Shown here: one piece after another, positions 1 to 7,873 of the stretch
How positions within the stretch are numbered: position 1 is the first letter of the stretch
Layout of the letters: every line of letters begins with the position of its first letter
From: CBDBZL01 sp031399025
Lineage (GTDB): Bacteria; Pseudomonadota; Alphaproteobacteria; Sphingomonadales; Sphingomonadaceae
Assembly (NCBI GenBank): GCA_031399025.1
Contig: JANNOJ010000031.1
Location: 1-23,356, forward strand
Reading direction: 5' to 3'
DNA: 23,356 nucleotides
Program-made: the position numbers and the translations under genes
The notes under the pieces: generated by a model
The model's database searches: none
The model's input: only the letters and a program-made list of their open reading frames with translations
Told to the model about the DNA's origin: nothing

Positions 1-120
1 AACCGCATCTTCAAAACCTACGCCGACATCCTCGATCACTGCTGCTTTGCATGGAACCGCCTCGTCGATCAGCCTTGGCGCATCATGTCCATCGGACTAC
101 GACAATGGGCACATGGGTGA
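1..120 (+). CDS. IS630-family transposase, C-terminal fragment (cut by window start)
   Basis: Frame 1 is open from the first base to a TGA at 118-120 and encodes 39 residues. They contain the phrases LDHCCFAWNRLVDQPWRIMS and IGLRQWAHG, the typical C-terminal tail of the DDE transposases of the IS630/Tc1-mariner group. The catalytic domain lies outside the window, so whether the element is intact cannot be judged. It points towards the decayed TPP-enzyme gene, which ends just beyond it on the other strand. Confidence 0.85.
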   Translation, partial: NRIFKTYADILDHCCFAWNRLVDQPWRIMSIGLRQWAHG

Positions 121-141
121 CGGTCGGTGGGATTTGGTATA
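1..141 (+). mobile_element. Right end of an IS630-type insertion sequence (approximate boundary)
   Basis: About 20 bases separate the transposase stop from the point where homology of the neighbouring pseudogene begins. IS630 elements insert at TA dinucleotides; TA occurs at 138-139, 140-141 and 146-147, within TTTGGTATAAGGGTATG, so the element end is placed somewhere in 138-147. The other terminal repeat is outside the window, so the exact boundary and target duplication cannot be confirmed. Confidence 0.5.
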
Positions 142-1084
142 AGGGTATGCCGGGCGTCGCCCGCAAGGGCGATTTCGCTTTCCACCCCGAGGTTGAAATG
201 GGCCGGGTTGAGGTGGCGTGGATTACCCGCGCAACCCCGGGCATCCCGACGCCGAAAGCGCTCTGCGCGAAGGAACGGCCGATGCCCAGGATGAGGTCGG
301 CGGCGTCGAGAGACTGGCGCAACTGGCCCGGATCGCGGCGCCGCCCGAGCCGGGCGAGAGCGGATGCGTCTCGTCGCAGGCGCCCTTGCCTTCCAGGCTT
401 GTGGAGGCGGGCGCCGCGAGCAGTTCGGCCAACTCCTTGAGCTCGGCATAGGCCTGGGCCCAATGGCCGCCCCGGCCGGCGTGGATGACCGGTCGCTCCG
501 CCGCCACCAGCTCGTCGGCCGCGCGGGCGACATCGCTCGGATCAGGCGCGCTGCGGGTCCGAACGAGCGGACGACAGTCGAGCGGCCCGCCAAGTTCCTC
601 GCTAAGGACGTCGTGCGCCAGTTCCACGATCGCGGGTCCGCAGGCGACCGTTGCGCAGCGCGATGAACGCGCGGCGCATCACCGCGGCCGCCTCCTGCGG
701 CAGTACCAGCGCCTAGCAGGTCCTGGCGATGTCGCGCATCGAGCGGGCGGCGTTGTAATTGCCCGGCACGTGGGCCAGCGCGCGGGCATAGCCCATCGGC
801 AGTACCAGCAGCGGCACGCTCTCGCTGAAGGCCTGGGCGACGCCGCGGTAGGCGTTCTCGGTGCCCGGTCCGTGCTGCATGGCGAACACGCCCATGCGCC
901 GGCCGCGGGTCAGGCGCGAAAGCGCATCGGCCATGTGCAGCCCCGTGCGCTCCTGGCGTACGATGATCGGTCGGATGCCGATCTTGGCCGCCTGCGCGAT
1001 GATTCCGTTGCGCGGATAGGCGAACAGCGGGTCGACCCCTTCGCGCCGCAGGATCTCGGCGATCGCCGCAGCGACGCTGGTCAT
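142..1084 (-). pseudogene. Decayed thiamine diphosphate-dependent enzyme gene (acetolactate synthase/benzoylformate decarboxylase type), 3' end lost
   Basis: Starting at the ATG at 1084, the minus strand encodes a recognisable TPP-enzyme N-terminal (pyrimidine-binding) domain with IIVRQERTGLHMADALSRL and FAMQHGPGTEN, which includes the usual active-site glutamate (RQE). An in-frame TAG at 713-715 interrupts it, after which the same frame continues (LPQEAAAVMRRAF). Homology then moves to another frame near 640-650 (VELAHDVLSEEL, the central domain ERPVIHAGRGGHW and LEGKGACDETHPLSPGSGGAA), again near 310-350 (LDAADLILGIGRSF) and again near 215-240 (NPAHFNLGVESEIALAGDAR). The C-terminal TPP-binding domain is absent; the sequence stops at the IS630 end. 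The original substrate cannot be told. It resembles generic 'TPP-requiring enzyme' proteins more than glyoxylate carboligase. Confidence 0.85.
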
Positions 1085-1411
1085 GGCGCCGCCCCGGCAC
1101 CGAACGAACCGGCTTGTGCGCTACCCGGCGCGTTTGCCTGAGCGCGGCTTCCGGCTCGTCCCCGAGGATGGCAGTTGCAAGAGGGGGGCGGGAGGCTGCC
1201 GGTGAACTGGCCATGGCGACCACCCATTTGGCGCTCTCCGCCCCGACCATGGGCCCGGACCCCGGCGATGTCCGTTTCGTGGAACGCTGCAAGCGGAACG
1301 AGGAGTGCCGGACGCTCAATCCGGGAAATGGTTCAAAGGCCGGCAGAGGCTGAACAACGCCGGCGCGCGCTTCGTGGCAAGGGCCGCCGCGGTGGCTCCG
1401 CGAAGCTGCGC
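1085..1411. other. Gene-free stretch between the TPP pseudogene and amn
   Basis: About 330 bases downstream of amn and upstream of the pseudogene start. Open frames exist on both strands but none has a recognisable product or a convincing ribosome binding site. A 7-bp perfect hairpin (GCTGCGC, loop TCA, GCGCAGC; 1405-1421) places the amn stop codon in its loop, but no T-run follows on the minus strand, so it is not a clear intrinsic terminator. A perfect 14-bp palindrome (AAGCTGCGCAGCTT, 1434-1447) lies just inside amn. Confidence 0.5.
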
Positions 1412-2866
1412 TCAGCGCAGCGGAGGCTCGTCAAAGCTGCGCAGCTTGCGGCTGTGCAGGCTGTCGCCCTGCTGGCCGAGGATCGCCAGCGTCTCGATGC
1501 CGATCCGCAGGTGCTGGGCGATCGAGCGCTCGTAGAAGGCGTTGGCCTGGCCGGGCAGCTTGAGTTCGCCGTGGAGCGGCTTGTCGGAGACGCACAGCAG
1601 CGTGCCGTAAGGCACGCGGAAGCGGTAGCCCTGGGCTGCCACGGTAGCCGATTCCATGTCGATCGCCACCGCCCGGCTCTTGTTGAAGCGCTGCGCCATG
1701 CGGGTATAATGCAGCTCCCAATTGCGGTCGTCGGTGGTGACGACAGTGCCTGTGCGCAGGCGCTGTTTGAGCAGATTTTCCGGCTCGCCGGTCACCTTCA
1801 GCGCGGCAGCAAACAGCGCGGTCTGCACCTCGGCGATGGGCGGGATGGGGATTTCGGGCGGCAGCATCGGGTCGAGCACGTTGTCGTCGCGCAGATAGGC
1901 GTGGGCGAGCACGTAGTCGCCGATCGCCTGGCTGGGGCGCAGGCCGCCGCAATGGCCGATCATCAGCCACACCTCGGGCCGCAGCACCGCGACATGGTCG
2001 CAGATGGTCTTGGCATTGGACGGGCCCACGCCGATGTTCACCAGGGTGATGCCGCGCCGCTCGCCGGCCATCAGGTGGTAGGCGGGCATCTGGTGGCGGC
2101 GCCACGAGCCGTTGGCGATGCGCGCCTCCGCCTCGCCCAGGTCATCGCGGCCGAAGGTCACGCCCGGCACCGACAGGCCGGTGAACGGCGCCTCGCCGCT
2201 GCGCAGCGCGGCGACCGCCCAGCCGACGAACTCGTCCACGTAGCGGATATAATTGGTGAACAGCACGTAGCGCTGGAAATGCGCCGCGGGCGTGCCGGTA
2301 TAGTGCCGGAGGCGCGCCAGGCTGAAATCGGTGCGCGGCGCATCGAACAGCGCCAGCGGCCGGGGTTCCTGCCCGCGCGGCGCCCACAAACCGTCGGCCA
2401 GTTCGTCGCCGATGTGCACGAGGTCGGGCGTGGGGAAGCGGCGCGACAGCTCGGAACTGGCGATGCCGGTGAGATCGACGGCGGCGGCGTCCAGCTCGTA
2501 GGGAAAGGGAATCTCGTCGGGAGAGCGGTGGACCGACACTTCCACATGGTAATCGCGCACCAGATGCTCGAGCTGCTCGGCCAGGTACGAACGGAACAGC
2601 ACCGGCGCCGCGATCGAGGTGGCATACACGCCCGGCTGCTTCAGGCGCGCGAAGGCGCGGTCGATCGCCGGCTGGGCCTCGCGCCCGGCATAGGCGATGC
2701 GCAGCTCCGGATAGGCGAAGCAGCCGGCCTCGCGGTCGGCAGCGGTGGGCAACGCGCCGCTATCGGCAAAGAGGCGCAGCGCTTCGCGCAGGTTCTCGGC
2801 CGAAACCGCGTAGGCCGCCTCGAGTTGATCGAGGATCGCGGGGATTTCGGCTTGGCCGGTCGGCAC
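1412..2866 (-). CDS. amn: AMP nucleosidase
   Basis: Predicted 484-residue cytoplasmic enzyme, the same length as E. coli Amn. Amn hydrolyses AMP to adenine and ribose 5-phosphate. The N-terminal ~170 residues match the Amn-specific regulatory domain; the rest is the PNP/UDP phosphorylase-type catalytic domain, with ITLVNIGVGPSNAKTICDH, a DMES motif near residues 403-406 (ribose contact in this fold), and VSDKPLHGE, whose Asp falls at residue 428, the catalytic position in E. coli Amn. The start is a GTG at 2866; the upstream gene stops at 2876, so the two are only 9 bp apart and probably co-transcribed. Here Amn would feed adenine into the purine catabolism encoded to the right. Confidence 0.95.
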   Translation of the reverse strand: MPTGQAEIPAILDQLEAAYAVSAENLREALRLFADSGALPTAADREAGCFAYPELRIAYAGREAQPAIDRAFARLKQPGVYATSIAAPVLFRSYLAEQLEHLVRDYHVEVSVHRSPDEIPFPYELDAAAVDLTGIASSELSRRFPTPDLVHIGDELADGLWAPRGQEPRPLALFDAPRTDFSLARLRHYTGTPAAHFQRYVLFTNYIRYVDEFVGWAVAALRSGEAPFTGLSVPGVTFGRDDLGEAEARIANGSWRRHQMPAYHLMAGERRGITLVNIGVGPSNAKTICDHVAVLRPEVWLMIGHCGGLRPSQAIGDYVLAHAYLRDDNVLDPMLPPEIPIPPIAEVQTALFAAALKVTGEPENLLKQRLRTGTVVTTDDRNWELHYTRMAQRFNKSRAVAIDMESATVAAQGYRFRVPYGTLLCVSDKPLHGELKLPGQANAFYERSIAQHLRIGIETLAILGQQGDSLHSRKLRSFDEPPLR

Positions 2867-2875
2867 GTGCGGGCC

Positions 2876-3862
2876 TCAGTGCGGCGGCGGGGGACCCGGG
2901 AAGGTATAGCGCTCGAGGAAGGCCATGACCACCGCCGCGGCATTGATGGCGGCGATGTCCATGAAGGTGTCCATCTCGTTTGCTTCGGCATCCCCGCCGC
3001 CGGCGAGGTCCGAAAGGCTGCGGAAGGCGATGAAAGGCACCCCATTGGCATGCGCCACCATGGCGATCGGCGCGGTCTCCATCTCCACCACCTTGGCATC
3101 GAAGGTTGCAAAGAGGTATTCGCGGAAAGCGGCATTGTCGAGGAACACCGAGCCGGTCACCCCGTTGCCGCCGATGACCAGCTCGGGAGCCTCCTCCAGG
3201 CACTGGCCGCTGGGTGCGCAACGTTGCAATTGGACCTCGGCCGCGGCCTCGCGGGCGATCGCCATCAGCCCGGGATCGGCGCCGAACCAGAAGCGGCGCG
3301 CGGGGCTCGGCTCGGCGGCGCTGACGATGCGCACGCCGTTGGGACGCATGAACTCGAACGGCGCGTATTCCTCCGAATAGCCCTCGTAGGTGGCGAAGCG
3401 GCCGTCACCGAGATCGCGCATGTAGATCATCTCGTTGTACTGGCCCCACTGGTCGGGCACGGTGACATCGCCGATGGACAGCGCAGGATCGACCCCGCCG
3501 GCGATTCCGCTGACCACGATGCCGGTGATGGTGAAGCGGTCGAACAGCACCTGCGTGCTCATGGCCGCATTGACGATACTCACGCCTGTTTCAAACAGCA
3601 CCACCGGCTTTCCGGCCATCGTGCCGGTGTAGAACGGGCGGCCGTTGACGACGTGTTCGCGGCGCTCGGCGAGCGAGGGAAGAAGCGCGGCGAGTTCGGG
3701 CGCGAACGCGGTGGCGATGCCCAGGCGCGGGGTGGCATCGAGGCGGATCGTGGCCTCAGCCAGATGCGCCGGGGATGTCGCCGCGCCGGTCGCTGGCTCG
3801 GGGACATGGGCGCACCCGCCAAGGATGCAAAGCGCAAGAAGAACACGCGGATCGGGCCTCAT
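2876..3862 (-). CDS. Lipoprotein of the MTA/SAH nucleosidase (PNP_UDP) family
   Basis: 328 residues from the ATG at 3862. The N-terminus is a lipoprotein signal with lipobox LGGC (Cys about residue 16), so the mature protein should be membrane-anchored in the envelope. The body has the nucleosidase fold: GIATAFAPELAALL (with the Glu that matches the early catalytic-site Glu of MTAN), VSGIAGGVDPALSIGDVTVP, VVEMETAPIA (ribose-binding Met-Glu) and FRSLSDLAGG (catalytic Asp). MTAN enzymes cleave methylthioadenosine and S-adenosylhomocysteine to adenine in the cytoplasm; an envelope-anchored version more likely acts on imported nucleosides, which is inference. The frame stays open upstream to a TTG at 3994, but the lipobox makes 3862 the better start. 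The ribosome binding site there is weak. Confidence 0.85.
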   Translation of the reverse strand: MRPDPRVLLALCILGGCAHVPEPATGAATSPAHLAEATIRLDATPRLGIATAFAPELAALLPSLAERREHVVNGRPFYTGTMAGKPVVLFETGVSIVNAAMSTQVLFDRFTITGIVVSGIAGGVDPALSIGDVTVPDQWGQYNEMIYMRDLGDGRFATYEGYSEEYAPFEFMRPNGVRIVSAAEPSPARRFWFGADPGLMAIAREAAAEVQLQRCAPSGQCLEEAPELVIGGNGVTGSVFLDNAAFREYLFATFDAKVVEMETAPIAMVAHANGVPFIAFRSLSDLAGGGDAEANEMDTFMDIAAINAAAVVMAFLERYTFPGPPPPH

Positions 3863-4202
3863 GAAGTGCAATCTTTCGGAAATGATGGCGACCAAGCGGG
3901 CCCGGGCCGCCTCCTCGCCGTCGGCTGCGAGCTGGCGCAACCATGCGGTGAACGGGTGGACCAGGCTGCGGACATCGCGGGTGATATACCGCAATTGCGA
4001 ACATTGCCAAATTCTATAAACACTTTATGAATTAACCGGTGTTGCCCGTGGCGGGTGCGAAGCTCGGAGGCTCGTGAGGGGGCCGCGCCGAGCGACGCCG
4101 AAGCGCCTCGACTGCGGGTGCGCGCGAAAAAAAACCGGGACGAACGTCCGCGGAAGAGGAGCTGCCCGAAGGAAAACAACCACTTAGGGGGGTAAGCTAC
4201 CA
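3863..4202. promoter_or_regulatory. Divergent intergenic region between the nucleosidase pair and the TonB receptor
   Basis: 340 bases with the most AT-rich patch of the neighbourhood at about 3990-4035, the likely position of promoters for both directions. Plus-strand leader sequence of roughly 165 bases follows before the receptor ATG. It carries a small perfect inverted repeat (GGACG-AA-CGTCC, 4138-4149) and an A8 run at 4127-4134. No known riboswitch could be recognised. The receptor ribosome binding site AGGGGGG lies at 4186-4192. Confidence 0.5.
4004..4031 (+). promoter_or_regulatory. Candidate sigma70-type promoter for the TonB receptor operon
   Basis: TTGCCA at 4004-4009 and TATGAA at 4026-4031 are separated by 16 bp in the only AT-rich segment of the divergent region. 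The match to consensus is moderate, and alternatives such as TATAAA at 4015-4020 exist; treat as a candidate only. Confidence 0.3.
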
Positions 4203-6680
4203 ATGTCTCAAAACATCAGCGCAGAAATCGCCGGTCTGATCCGTGGTGCCGGCAGGCGCGGCGGCAAAGCGGCCTTGGCCGCATCGACCGCTCTGGCGGC
4301 GATGGCGCTGTGCCCCGCGGCGGTGCTCGCGCAGGATGATCCGGAACCGGCGCAGGATGCAACCCCGGCGGATGATGGCACCATCATCGTCACCGGCAGC
4401 CTGGATGCGCTGCCGCTGGAGGACGTGGGCTCGGTGTTCGGCTTCGACCGCAATCTGGTGGAAACGCCGCGCTCGGCCTCGACCATTTCCGAAGAGCAGA
4501 TCGAGCGCTTCGGCATCACCGACATTTACGGCCTGGTCGCGCAGGCGCCCGGCACCTTCACCAACAGCTTCTTCGGCATCGGCGGCGCGCTCGACATCCG
4601 GGGTACCCCGGGCGAGGTGTATTTCCGCGGGGTCAAGCGGCTCGACAACCCGGGCAATTACCCCACCCCCATCGCCGCCTCCGACCGGATCGACATCGTC
4701 CGCGGCCCCGCCTCGCCGATCTACGGCCCGTCCAAGACCGGCGGTTACATGAACTTCGTGCCCAAGACCGCGCGCGTGGGCGGGCAGATCCTGCGGGAGG
4801 TGCGCGGCGAGGTGCGCACCACCGGCGGCAGCTGGGACAAGGGCGTGCTGTCGGCCTCGATCATCGGCCCGGCCTCCATCGGCGAGCAGGAGTTCGGCTT
4901 CGCGATCTACGCCGAGGTGGAAGATTCGGGCAGCTACTACCGCAACATGTACACCAAGCAGAAGATCCTCCAGCTCTCGTTCGACACCGAGGTCGGCGCC
5001 TATGGCCGGGTCGAGTTCGGCGGCATGTACCAGGACTATTCGGGCCCGCAGAACGGCGGCTGGAACCGGCTGACGCAGGATCTGGTGGATGACGGCACCT
5101 ACATAACCGGCCAGGCGCAATCGGTGGATACCGACGGTGACGGCGAGATTTCGCAGGGCGAGTCCAACGCGGTGGGCGGACTGTCCGTCTTTGGCGGCTT
5201 TGGCTGCGGCAATTTCAGCGCCTACCCTACCGCCTTCACCGATGCGTGCCTCACCAGCACCTATCCCCAGCTCGCGCTGGAGAACACGGGCACCACCCAG
5301 CTCAGCCGGCGCAACGTGCTGACGGCCGAGGACGACAAGCTCGAAAACGAAGGGCTGGTGCTCTACTTCGATTACATCTGGGAAAATGCCGACGGGCTCG
5401 AGATCAAGAACCAGCTGTTCTTCGACAGCTATCAGAACCTCAACGAGAACGCCTACGGCTTCGCGCAATTCCACGATTCCTGGGTGATCGAAGACAAGAT
5501 CGTCGTCGCCAAGACGTTCGAGACCGGGGCGGGCGACTTCTCGGTCCAGCTATCCCCGTCGATCCGCCACACCGATTTCAAGCACGGCGACGATTATTTG
5601 TACGAGTTCTTCCACCGGGTCGATCTTTCGGTCGGCTACGATGCGCGCTCGGACCGGCTGCTGTCGACCGAGTGCAATTGCGATTACGCCGAGTACTATA
5701 TCGGTGATTACACCAATTACGCCATCGCCGGGCTGGTCGATCTCGATTTCGATTTCGGCCTGGATCTCATCCTCGGTGGCCGCTGGGATTCGATCGACGC
5801 CTATTCCATGACCCCCGCGGGCATCACCGAAGACGGCGCCGCGGCCGAGGCGAGCGACAACGACAGCGCCTTCTCCTACACCGCGAGCGCGGCATACGAG
5901 CTGCCCTTCGGCCTCATCCCCTACCTCACCTATGCCGAGCAATCGACCGTGGTGGCGGGGCAGGGCGCGGAGATCTCGGTGAGCAACATCGAGGACGAGA
6001 CCTGGCTCAGCGGCTCGACGCTGTTCGAATATGGCGTCAAGGGCTCGTTCCTCGACGACCGGCTCTACGCCGCGCTGTCGATCTACGATCAGGAACGCAT
6101 CGACTACAACGCGCAGTCGATCACGGTGAACCAGGCGGTGCAGACCGAAGGCTTCGAGGCCGAGTTGCGCTGGTCGGTGAATGAAAATCTGCTGCTGACG
6201 GCCGCCTACACCAAGACCAAGGTCTACAACCTCACCGCGCTCGAGGATGGCGAGCTGTTCAGCCATTTCGGCATCGAGGACCTGGTGAACGTCTCGGACC
6301 CGACGCTGTATCTGGGCGGTGCGCTGATCGGAAACCTGCCGATCACCACCCGCGAGGAATCCCGCCGCGCGGGCATCCCCGAGAACCTGTTCTCCCTGAC
6401 CGGCACTTACGAGTTCGATTTCGGCCTGTCGCTGAGCGGCAGCCTGGTGGTGGTGGACGAGGTGTTTTCCGGCCAGTCGCAGGTGGTCACGCTGCCCTCC
6501 TACGAGCTGGTCGACCTTTCGGCGGCTTACGACACCGGCAGCTGGCTGTTCCGCCTGGTGGTGAAGAACGCCACCGATGCGGAGTACTTCCGGGCCAACT
6601 TCACCGAGCTGTTCGGCAGCACCATCGTCCTGCCCGAGCAGCCGCGCAGTTTCCAGGCCTCGGTGGTCTACAGCTTCTGA
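4203..6680 (+). CDS. TonB-dependent outer-membrane receptor
   Basis: 825 residues. A long signal peptide ends at about residue 43 (AVLA before QDD). DGTIIVTGS (58-66) resembles a TonB box, followed by a plug domain (RNLVETPRSASTISEEQIER, DRIDIVRGPASPIYG) and a 22-strand-type barrel ending in SVVYSF with terminal Phe, as expected for Bam-dependent insertion. The start is supported by AGGGGGG ten bases upstream. An EF-hand-like acidic loop (DTDGDGEISQGE, about 309-320) sits in an extracellular-type segment, and further cysteines (CGNF, DACLTS, ECNCDY) suggest disulphides. Substrate is not known; siderophore uptake is the default for the family, but neighbours (secreted nucleosidase-fold proteins, purine permease) favour nucleosides or another purine compound. 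That is inference. Confidence 0.92.
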   Translation: MSQNISAEIAGLIRGAGRRGGKAALAASTALAAMALCPAAVLAQDDPEPAQDATPADDGTIIVTGSLDALPLEDVGSVFGFDRNLVETPRSASTISEEQIERFGITDIYGLVAQAPGTFTNSFFGIGGALDIRGTPGEVYFRGVKRLDNPGNYPTPIAASDRIDIVRGPASPIYGPSKTGGYMNFVPKTARVGGQILREVRGEVRTTGGSWDKGVLSASIIGPASIGEQEFGFAIYAEVEDSGSYYRNMYTKQKILQLSFDTEVGAYGRVEFGGMYQDYSGPQNGGWNRLTQDLVDDGTYITGQAQSVDTDGDGEISQGESNAVGGLSVFGGFGCGNFSAYPTAFTDACLTSTYPQLALENTGTTQLSRRNVLTAEDDKLENEGLVLYFDYIWENADGLEIKNQLFFDSYQNLNENAYGFAQFHDSWVIEDKIVVAKTFETGAGDFSVQLSPSIRHTDFKHGDDYLYEFFHRVDLSVGYDARSDRLLSTECNCDYAEYYIGDYTNYAIAGLVDLDFDFGLDLILGGRWDSIDAYSMTPAGITEDGAAAEASDNDSAFSYTASAAYELPFGLIPYLTYAEQSTVVAGQGAEISVSNIEDETWLSGSTLFEYGVKGSFLDDRLYAALSIYDQERIDYNAQSITVNQAVQTEGFEAELRWSVNENLLLTAAYTKTKVYNLTALEDGELFSHFGIEDLVNVSDPTLYLGGALIGNLPITTREESRRAGIPENLFSLTGTYEFDFGLSLSGSLVVVDEVFSGQSQVVTLPSYELVDLSAAYDTGSWLFRLVVKNATDAEYFRANFTELFGSTIVLPEQPRSFQASVVYSF

Positions 6681-6686
6681 CGCGCC

Positions 6687-6716
6687 GGGCCGCCCTCGGA
6701 TGGATGGGGGCGGCCC
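6687..6716 (+). other. Strong GC hairpin between the receptor and NUP genes
   Basis: GGGCCGCCC (6687-6695) and GGGCGGCCC (6708-6716) form a perfect 9-bp stem with a 12-base loop, extendable by CC/GG past one bulged C. No T-run follows, so it is not a classical terminator. It could protect the 3' end of the receptor mRNA or lower expression of the downstream gene. An in-frame ATG at 6704 lies in the loop, which argues against it being the NUP start. Confidence 0.5.
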
Positions 6717-6733
6717 CGGTAAATGATGCGGAC

Positions 6734-7861
6734 ATGACCTTGAGCAGATCGTCCTTCCCCCTGGTTGCCGCGATCGCCCCGGCGTTGCTCGCCCTGTTTG
6801 CGGCCGTCCCTGCCGCAGCGCAGGAGGCGGCGCCGGCGACCCCCGTATTGTGCCGACCCATCGGCCCGTGCGAAACCAAACTGCCCGTGCGCGTCGTCAT
6901 CGTCACCATGTTCGAGGTGGGAGCGGATACCGGCGATGCGCCGGGCGAGTTCCAGCTGTGGCGGGAGCGGCGCGGGCTCGAAATGGCGATCCCCTTCCCG
7001 CATTCCTTCCACGATCTCGCCTACAATCCCCAGAGCCAGATCCTGGCGCTGGTCACCGGGATCGGCACCGCCAAGTCCACCGCGGCGGTGATGGCGCTCG
7101 GCCTCGACCCGCGGTTCGATCTGTCCCGGGCCTACTGGCTGGTGGCGGGCATTGCCGGGATCGACCCCGAGGATGCCTCGATCGGCTCGGCCGCCTGGGC
7201 CAGCTGGCTGGTCGATGGCGATCTCGCCCACGAGCTCGACGCCCGCGAGAAGCCGGCCGAATGGGATACCGGATATTTCGCCCGCTACACCAAGGGCCCG
7301 TGGGATCCCGCGCGGCCGGACCCTACCGGTGAGGTGTTCATCGCCAATCCCGCCTTGCGCGACTGGGCGTTCGCGCTGACCAAGGACGTGGCGCTGCCCG
7401 ACGACCCGGCGATCGCGGCCGAGCGCGCGCGCTTCACCGAGCATCCCAACGCCCGCCGCCCACCGTTCGTGCTCAAGGGCGAGCAGCTGGCGGCGATGAC
7501 CTTCTGGCACGGCGAAATCATGAACGACTGGGCCGACAAGTGGGTGGCCTATTGGAGCGGCGGGGAGGGCGAGTTCGTCACCTCGGCGATGGAGGATACC
7601 GGCACCGCGCAGGCCTTGACCTACCTCGACGCGCTGGGGGTGGTCGATTACGATCGGCTGATGGTGCTGCGCTCGGGCAGCAATTTCACCATGCCGCCCC
7701 CGGGCGTTACCGCGGCCGAATATCTGCTGCGCGAGAACGAGGGCTATGCCGGCATGACCGCCTCGCTCGAGAGCCTCTATGCGGTGGGCTCGGTGGTGAT
7801 CGACGAACTGCTCGGCGACTGGCAGCGCTACGCCGAGGAAGTGCCGGGCGCGGCACCCTGA
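6734..7861 (+). CDS. Secreted NUP-family protein ('purine nucleoside permease' family)
   Basis: 375 residues from the ATG at 6734. A signal peptide (hydrophobic core about 8-27, cleavage after AVPAAA) precedes a soluble mature region with no further membrane segments. The sequence matches the NUP family named after a fungal purine nucleoside permease: KLPVRVVIVTMFEVGAD, LVTGIGTAKSTAAVMALG, YWLVAGIAGIDPEDASIGS, FWHGEIMNDWADKWV, TSAMEDTGTAQALTYL and LRSGSNFTMPPPG. These blocks follow the layout of nucleoside phosphorylases/nucleosidases, so a periplasmic nucleoside-cleaving or -binding role is more plausible than transport; this is inference. An alternative in-frame ATG at 6704 would add ten residues but sits in a hairpin loop. 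It lies 53 bp after the receptor, probably the same transcript, and ends 12 bp from the converging permease gene. Confidence 0.88.
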   Translation: MTLSRSSFPLVAAIAPALLALFAAVPAAAQEAAPATPVLCRPIGPCETKLPVRVVIVTMFEVGADTGDAPGEFQLWRERRGLEMAIPFPHSFHDLAYNPQSQILALVTGIGTAKSTAAVMALGLDPRFDLSRAYWLVAGIAGIDPEDASIGSAAWASWLVDGDLAHELDAREKPAEWDTGYFARYTKGPWDPARPDPTGEVFIANPALRDWAFALTKDVALPDDPAIAAERARFTEHPNARRPPFVLKGEQLAAMTFWHGEIMNDWADKWVAYWSGGEGEFVTSAMEDTGTAQALTYLDALGVVDYDRLMVLRSGSNFTMPPPGVTAAEYLLRENEGYAGMTASLESLYAVGSVVIDELLGDWQRYAEEVPGAAP

Positions 7862-7873
7862 ACCAGGCCCCGC

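Noticed and set aside
83..1084. Glyoxylate carboligase as identity of the decayed TPP enzyme, which would fit purine catabolism
   Set aside because: The active-site Glu is present (RQERTGLHMAD), whereas glyoxylate carboligase is known for lacking it; the sequence looks like a generic TPP-requiring enzyme.
1175..4030. Long plus-strand open frame opposite amn and the nucleosidase lipoprotein
   Set aside because: Both minus-strand genes have clear catalytic motifs; the opposite frame has none.
7862..7873. Bidirectional terminator between the converging NUP and permease genes
   Set aside because: Only 12 bases, with no stem-loop or T-run visible.
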